Positions 6,073 to 10,097 of a stretch of DNA of 10,097 nucleotides are shown piece after piece (positions within the stretch are counted from its first letter, which is position 1; each line of letters begins with the position of its first letter). The DNA is from JAVBQJ01 sp045585875 (GTDB lineage: Bacteria > Verrucomicrobiota > Lentisphaeria > Victivallales > Victivallaceae): NCBI GenBank assembly GCA_045585875.1, contig JAZMZH010000094.1:1-10097 (forward strand). Direction: 5' to 3'. The notes below the pieces were generated by a model. That model worked only from the letters and a program-made list of their open reading frames with translations. It was not told where the DNA came from and did no database searches. The position numbers and the translations under genes were made by a program.

Positions 6073-6768
6073 ATGCTCGCATTTGCGCTCGGCAGGGAAA
6101 TAGCGGTCGATTTCTACGAATGTGACCCGGCGGTCCTGAACAGCTGCGAAATGCTGCGGCACGTTTGCGAATCCGCCGCCGGAGCGGCCGGGGCGACGGT
6201 GCTGAAGAGTTATTTCCACAACTTCACTCCTCAGGGGACCAGCGGGGTGGTGGTGATCGCCGAATCCCATTTCGCGGTCCACGCCTGGCCGGAATACCGT
6301 TTCGCCGCGCTGGATATGTTCACCTGTTCGGAAAAGGTGGATTTCAACGTGGCCGTGAAAGAGTTCGCCGCAGGAGCCCGGGCGTCCTCCCATGCGGTGC
6401 GCACCGCGCTGTGCCGCGGAGAATTCGACAACGGAAGTCTGAAAAAATTCGACAGCCTGGAGCTCGGGAACGATCCATTTTCCGCCACGCCCTCCTGGGA
6501 ACGGGTCTTCAACAGTCTGAGCACCCCCATGGGCATGTCGGCGGAGGTGGATCTCATCGACTGCGGAAACCTCCAGGCGGAAGGAGTTTTCATCAGCCGC
6601 TTCGGGATCTCCGGATCGGATGTGGTGATCCGCAGAAATCCCGTCCGCAGAACGGTGAATATCGACATGTTCAAAAATTCGTTTTTCGAGCCGCGAACCG
6701 CGGCGGAAGCCGCGCTGGAGGAGTTCGCCGCCTCGCGTTACACGCTGCAGGTCAATCTGAGGCAGTAA
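6073..6768 (+). CDS. speD: S-adenosylmethionine decarboxylase proenzyme, with C-terminal extension
   Basis: Decarboxylates S-adenosylmethionine to the aminopropyl donor used for spermidine. It is a pyruvoyl enzyme made by self-cleavage. The N-terminal ~125 residues match the short bacterial/archaeal class (T. maritima type). In AESHFAVHAWPEYRFAALDMFTC-type sequence (spanning 63-85) the cleavage would be Glu64-Ser65 with Ser65 becoming pyruvoyl, and His70 and Cys85 are the processing and catalytic residues, each at family position plus two. Oddly the protein is 231 residues, about 100 longer than usual. Part of the tail (about 157-225) looks like a decayed second copy: AEVDLIDCG parallels IAVDFYECD, and NIDMFKNSFFEP...AAEAALEEFA parallels ALDMFTCSEKVDFNVAVKEFA, but the ESH cleavage motif is absent. 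GAGGAG (6059-6064) lies 8 bases before the chosen ATG. Longer upstream reading overlaps the previous gene and is rejected. It precedes speE by 11 bases, supporting the assignment. Confidence 0.93.
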   Translation: MLAFALGREIAVDFYECDPAVLNSCEMLRHVCESAAGAAGATVLKSYFHNFTPQGTSGVVVIAESHFAVHAWPEYRFAALDMFTCSEKVDFNVAVKEFAAGARASSHAVRTALCRGEFDNGSLKKFDSLELGNDPFSATPSWERVFNSLSTPMGMSAEVDLIDCGNLQAEGVFISRFGISGSDVVIRRNPVRRTVNIDMFKNSFFEPRTAAEAALEEFAASRYTLQVNLRQ

Positions 6769-6779
6769 AGGATGCGGAA

Positions 6780-7622
6780 ATGACGGGCGAATGGTTTTCG
6801 GAACGCGGCGAGGGCATGGGCCAGGAATTCAGGGTCCTTGAGACCCTCTGCGACCGCCGGAGTCCCTATCAGCACATCCAGATATTCCGTACCCGCAGCC
6901 ACGGTCTCCTGCTGGCTCTGGACGGCATCATCCAGCTGACCGAGGCCGACGAATTCGCCTACCATGAAATGCTGGTACATTCCGCTCTGATGGCCCACGC
7001 CGCCCCGGAACAGGTCCTCATCATCGGCGGCGGCGACGGCGGCGCGGTCCGGGAAACCGCCCGCCACCCCGAGGTGCGCCGCATCTGCTGGTGCGAAATC
7101 GACGCCGAGGTGGTGGCCTGCTGCCGCGAATTTATCCCCGGAGTCGCGTGCGCCAACGACGACCCCAGAGTGGAGGCGGTCATCGGCGACGGGGCGGAAT
7201 ACGTCCGCCGCCACCGGGAAGAGTTCGACGTCATCATCGTGGATTCCACCGATCCGGGCGGGGCGGCCGAGCCGCTTTTCGGAGTCGACTTTTACCGGGA
7301 CTGCCGCCGCGCCATGCGGCCGGGAGGGGTCATTTCGGCCCAGGGGGAATCGCCCTTTCTGCTTCCGGATACGGTGAAAAGTCTCGTGCACATCGCCGGA
7401 AGCGTTTTCCGGAACTGCCGTTACAGTCTCTTTCACGTCCCCACCTATCCCACCGGCGCCATCGGCGCGTGCATGGCTTCGGACAATCCGGTGGACCGCC
7501 CGGTGCGGACGCCCGCCCCGGAACTGGCCCGGCAGCTGCGCTACTATACGCCGGAAATTCATGTTTCCAGCATGGTGCTGCCGGCATTCGTCAACCGTCT
7601 CCTGAGCGAGGAGGATTCATGA
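6780..7622 (+). CDS. speE: Polyamine aminopropyltransferase (spermidine synthase)
   Basis: Transfers the aminopropyl group of decarboxylated S-adenosylmethionine to putrescine, giving spermidine and methylthioadenosine, in the cytosol. The 280-residue length is typical. Motifs: Gln31 in YQHI (30-33), LALDGIIQL (45-53), DEFAYHE (57-63), GGGDGG glycine-rich nucleotide loop (83-88), CEID (105-108, acidic residue for ribose), DDPRVEAVIGDG (127-138), and VDSTDP (154-159) holding the catalytic aspartate, followed by EPLFG (164-168) and AQGESPF (187-193), all as in spermidine synthases. AAAGGA (6767-6772) lies 7 bases before the ATG and overlaps the speD stop. The stop overlaps the start of the next ABC ATPase gene as ATGA. 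Whether the true acceptor is putrescine or another amine (agmatine, cadaverine) cannot be read from sequence by eye. Confidence 0.95.
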   Translation: MTGEWFSERGEGMGQEFRVLETLCDRRSPYQHIQIFRTRSHGLLLALDGIIQLTEADEFAYHEMLVHSALMAHAAPEQVLIIGGGDGGAVRETARHPEVRRICWCEIDAEVVACCREFIPGVACANDDPRVEAVIGDGAEYVRRHREEFDVIIVDSTDPGGAAEPLFGVDFYRDCRRAMRPGGVISAQGESPFLLPDTVKSLVHIAGSVFRNCRYSLFHVPTYPTGAIGACMASDNPVDRPVRTPAPELARQLRYYTPEIHVSSMVLPAFVNRLLSEEDS

Positions 7623-8587
7623 GTCTGCTGGAGGTGAGAGATCTCAAAGTCTACTATCCCGCCGGACGCGCCCTCTTCCGGCCGCGCCGCTGGGTGCGTG
7701 CGGTAGACGGGGTAAGCTTCGACATCGGGAGCGGCGAAATCGTCGGTCTGGTGGGCGAGAGCGGCTGCGGCAAGAGCACCGTGGGAAAGGCCATCGTCCG
7801 CCTGGAGGAACCCCGCTCCGGCACCATCACGCTGAACGGCACCGAGCTGACGGCTCTCTCCGGCAGGAAACTCCGCCGGATGCGGAAAGATTTTCAGATG
7901 GTCTTTCAGGATCCTTACGGCAGTTTGAACCCCCGTCTCACCGTGGCCGCCTCCATCGACGAGGTGCTGGCGCTTCACGCCCCCGCGCCGCGGGCCGAAC
8001 GCAGAGAGCGGATCGCGGAGCTTCTCGCCACCGTCGGAATCGGTCCGGAACTGATGGACCGTTATCCCCACCAATTTTCCGGAGGGCAGCGTCAGCGCAT
8101 CGGCATCGCCAGAGCGCTGGCCGCCGATCCCAAAATCATCATCGCCGACGAGCCGGTTTCCGCCCTTGACGTGAGCGTACAGGCCTCCATCATCAATCTG
8201 CTGGCCGAGCTGCGGCGCGCCACCGGCATATCCTTTCTCTTCATCGCCCACGACCTGGCGGTGGTCGCCCACATCAGCAGCCGCATCATCGTCATGTACC
8301 TGGGACATATTATGGAAATCGCGCCCTCCCGGACCATTGTGGAGCGCTGCCGGCATCCCTACACCCGGGCCCTGCTCTCGGCGGTGCCGGAGATCGGCGA
8401 CGAAAACGGCGGAGCCGGACGCATCGTCCTGACCGGAGATGTGCCGTCGCCGCTCTCGCCGCCGTCGGGATGTCCGTTTCACCCCCGATGTCCCCGGGCT
8501 GAAGAACGCTGCCGCCGGGAAATGCCGGTCCTGACCGAAACCGGCGACGGCGGACAGACAGCATGTTTTCACCCGTTTGAATATTGA
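7619..8587 (+). CDS. Oligopeptide/dipeptide-type ABC transporter ATPase, OppF/DppF-like
   Basis: A 322-residue ATP-hydrolysing subunit of a peptide/nickel-type importer, working on the inner face of the membrane. Motifs: Walker A GESGCGKST (46-54), Q-loop VFQDPYGSLNPR (95-106, typical of the OppF/DppF branch), signature FSGGQRQRIG (153-162), Walker B with IIIADEPVSALD (173-184) and H-loop His211. The C-terminus carries the oligopeptide-family extension HPYTRALLSAVP (246-257) and the GCPFHPRCP element with four cysteines (Cys285, 291, 298, 316), the pattern linked in this family to an iron-sulfur cluster. GAGGAGGA lies just before the ATG, which overlaps the speE stop. No permease, binding protein or OppD-type partner is present within the window, so it is an orphan here. 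Usual partners may sit elsewhere. A role in polyamine or peptide uptake is only guessed from position. Confidence 0.92.
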   Translation: MSLLEVRDLKVYYPAGRALFRPRRWVRAVDGVSFDIGSGEIVGLVGESGCGKSTVGKAIVRLEEPRSGTITLNGTELTALSGRKLRRMRKDFQMVFQDPYGSLNPRLTVAASIDEVLALHAPAPRAERRERIAELLATVGIGPELMDRYPHQFSGGQRQRIGIARALAADPKIIIADEPVSALDVSVQASIINLLAELRRATGISFLFIAHDLAVVAHISSRIIVMYLGHIMEIAPSRTIVERCRHPYTRALLSAVPEIGDENGGAGRIVLTGDVPSPLSPPSGCPFHPRCPRAEERCRREMPVLTETGDGGQTACFHPFEY

Positions 8588-8592
8588 AAAAA

Positions 8593-8598
8593 AAGGAG
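8593..8598 (+). promoter_or_regulatory. Ribosome binding site that decides the Fur-family start
   Basis: AAGGAG (8593-8598) lies 9 bases before ATG 8608. A TTG at 8584 in the same frame would place this site inside the coding region, so ATG 8608 is chosen. Confidence 0.7.
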
Positions 8599-8607
8599 AA
8601 TCCCGAT

Positions 8608-9066
8608 ATGGAAGTTTCAGAAAAAAGCCAGGCTTCGTACAACAGATTCATGGAATATCTCGCCAAAAGCGGACGACGTTTCTCCGTCGAGCGCGGGCGT
8701 CTGATCGAAGCGATCTGCGAAATGCCCAAACAATTTCTCCTCTCCGACCTGCTGGAGTACATCAAACGCCACAAAAACGTCTACGCCTACTCCACCATCT
8801 ACCGCAATCTCAGCCTGCTCATCGATTCCGGCATCATCACCGAATACCGCGATCCCGACGGCCGGGTGGCCTATGTCCGCGGCGATCAGGAACTGCTGCT
8901 GGTGTGCGTGGATTGCGGCAAGGTCGTCTGTGTTCCCGCCGAACCCGAACTGGTGAACTACGAAACGCGGAAATGCGAAGAAAACGGATTCCTGCACCTC
9001 GCCACCCACCGGGTGACCCGGGGCATCTGTCCGAAGTGCCGACGGGATCATGCCGGAGACCGATAA
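8608..9066 (+). CDS. Fur-family transcriptional regulator with altered metal site
   Basis: A 152-residue DNA-binding repressor of the Fur/Zur/PerR family. The N-terminal winged helix (about 8-92) includes the recognition region YSTIYRNLSLLIDSGIITEY (61-80), a hallmark of the family. The C-terminal dimerisation part keeps both CxxC pairs (CVDC, 100-103; CPKC, 141-144), so the structural zinc site should be intact. His134 in ATHRVTRG matches the conserved 'HRL..YG' position. The usual histidine cluster before the first CxxC (QHHHDHLIC in E. coli Fur) reads GDQELLLVC (92-100), so most regulatory metal ligands are missing. It may sense a different metal or peroxide, or not sense at all. It starts 20 bases after the ABC ATPase stop, and its TAA overlaps the next gene by one base (TAATG). 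Subfamily cannot be fixed; Fur-family membership is secure. Confidence 0.88.
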   Translation: MEVSEKSQASYNRFMEYLAKSGRRFSVERGRLIEAICEMPKQFLLSDLLEYIKRHKNVYAYSTIYRNLSLLIDSGIITEYRDPDGRVAYVRGDQELLLVCVDCGKVVCVPAEPELVNYETRKCEENGFLHLATHRVTRGICPKCRRDHAGDR

Positions 9067-10097
9067 TGCCGGAAGCCGCCGCAAGCAGCCTTGATCCGCG
9101 TCGGGATTCCCTGCCCTGCCGGACCGTGTTCGCCGCCGCGCTGGCGCTGTGCTTCCTGCTGCCTCTGAAATTCGGCGATCTGGTGGGGGTGCCGGATGTG
9201 GGAGCGATCCTGCCGACAACCCTTCCGGAATGGATTTTCAACAACTGGGGCGACGCGTGTTTCGCGGTGATCTCCGGAGCGCTCATGATGGCGGCGTGGA
9301 TCTTTCCGCCCCGGGAATTCGCGTTGAAACGCCGCACCGGCCTTTTCGCGGCGGGATTTCTGCTGATGACGCTGACCGCCCTGACGGGCACGGCAAAAGC
9401 GCGCGGGGTGGATTTCGCCGCCGCCGAAACGGTGCATCTCGCCGGAGCGGCGGCGTTTCTGCTGATGCTGATCGGCGTCTCCGGCGGCACGAAGCGCAAA
9501 GTCTCGGCGCTCGCCGGCGCCATGTTCTGGGGCTGGGGCGCGCTGCTGGCGGTGTGCGCGTATCAGTATTTCTGGGGATTTGCGGACATGCACGAATACC
9601 TGGCGCAGCTCCGGGCGCAGGGGATCCAGGTATCCGATGAAATGGCGGCGCGCATCCTCGACGACCGGCTCAGCGCCGATTATTTTTCGGGGTCGGCGCT
9701 GGCCGGGATGCTGCTGCTCCTGACGCCGCCGGCTCTGCTGGCGCTCTGGAGGCTCGCGGGGCGTTTGACTCCGTCGCGGGCCGCCCGGATCGTCATGACC
9801 GCCATTCCCGCCGCCGCGGCGATGGCGGCATTTGCCATGACCCGGAGCCGGGGCGCGTTTCTGGCGCTGGTGCTCACCGCGGCGGCGGTATTGTGGTGCT
9901 GCATCAAATCCCTGAAGATCAGAATATTATCAGCATCCCTTGCGCTGCTGGCCATTATCGGCGGCTCGGTGTATATCGCCGTGGCGGGACGGGGATTCAG
10001 CTCCATGGAGGCGCGGGCCGACTACTACGCGGTATCGGCGAAACTTCTGAAAGAAAACCCGCTGCTGGGCTCGGGATGGGGAGGCTTCGCCGACAAC
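9066..10097 (+). CDS. O-antigen ligase-like (Wzy_C family) membrane protein, cut by window end
   Basis: The first 344 codons of a multi-pass membrane protein that continues past the window. Translated directly from ATG 9066 with no stop. Hydrophobic segments lie at about 19-35, 64-80, 92-109, 119-138, 145-170, 208-229, 242-258, 262-280 and 286-306. The segment MTRSRGAFLALVL (258-270) followed by an outer loop with RADYYAVSAKLLKENPLLGSG (from 317) is the pattern of WaaL/Wzy O-antigen ligases and polymerases ('R..Y...S..L...NPLLG.G...F'), where the arginines are functionally important. Such enzymes join or polymerise lipid-linked sugars at the outer face of the inner membrane. GGAGA (9055-9059) lies 6 bases before the ATG, which overlaps the regulator's stop as TAATG. 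Its glycan substrate cannot be told; the partial length and missing C-terminal half limit certainty. Confidence 0.75.
   Translation, partial: MPEAAASSLDPRRDSLPCRTVFAAALALCFLLPLKFGDLVGVPDVGAILPTTLPEWIFNNWGDACFAVISGALMMAAWIFPPREFALKRRTGLFAAGFLLMTLTALTGTAKARGVDFAAAETVHLAGAAAFLLMLIGVSGGTKRKVSALAGAMFWGWGALLAVCAYQYFWGFADMHEYLAQLRAQGIQVSDEMAARILDDRLSADYFSGSALAGMLLLLTPPALLALWRLAGRLTPSRAARIVMTAIPAAAAMAAFAMTRSRGAFLALVLTAAAVLWCCIKSLKIRILSASLALLAIIGGSVYIAVAGRGFSSMEARADYYAVSAKLLKENPLLGSGWGGFADN

Noticed and set aside
8584..8607. TTG start for the Fur-family gene
   Set aside because: The strong AAGGAG would then lie within the coding sequence; ATG 8608 fits it at 9 bases.
9149..9640. Alternative open frame within the last gene
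   Set aside because: The frame from ATG 9066 runs uninterrupted to the window end and gives membrane helices with ligase-family motifs; this other frame has none.

Overview
The window reads like a stretch of a Gram-negative, high-GC bacterial chromosome. Every credible gene lies on the + strand and they are packed into two tight gene strings. I would guess the PVC superphylum, possibly Lentisphaerota/Victivallis-like, but this is a weak inference from gene style, the bacterial CDC123-like gene and a dispersed structured repeat. There is no rRNA or marker gene to fix the taxonomy. I see no tRNA, rRNA, CRISPR array, insertion sequence or phage gene.

Region 1 (1-315) is non-coding. It holds an AT-rich promoter-like segment (27-54), a leader that can fold into alternative hairpins (60-119), and a first copy of a roughly 96-bp repeat (134-229). 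Region 2 (316-4162) is string A: an RhlB-like DEAD-box RNA helicase, peptide deformylase (def), an unassigned four-helix membrane protein, and a bacterial member of the CDC123/D123 ATP-grasp family, whose eukaryotic members assist eIF2 assembly. The first two overlap in an ATGA and the other gaps are 7 bp. Two or three of the four genes plausibly touch RNA or translation.

Region 3 (4163-4471) is a 309-bp gap. It holds a strong hairpin just after the CDC123-like gene, a second and better-folded copy of the repeat, and a promoter-like segment. Region 4 (4472-10097, cut by the window end) is string B: a PpiD-like membrane-anchored periplasmic chaperone apparently without a parvulin domain, speD and speE (AdoMet decarboxylase and spermidine/aminopropyl synthase), an OppF/DppF-type ABC ATPase with no permease beside it, a Fur-family regulator whose usual histidine-rich metal site looks lost, and the first 344 codons of an O-antigen-ligase-like membrane protein. 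Gaps are 20 bp or less and several genes overlap, so they are probably co-transcribed.

speD and speE form a two-enzyme route that decarboxylates S-adenosylmethionine and transfers its aminopropyl group to putrescine. The most unusual items are the ungapped structured repeat pair placed before each gene string, the CDC123-like protein, the C-terminally extended SpeD whose tail resembles a decayed second copy of the domain, and the orphan Opp-type ATPase translationally coupled to speE.
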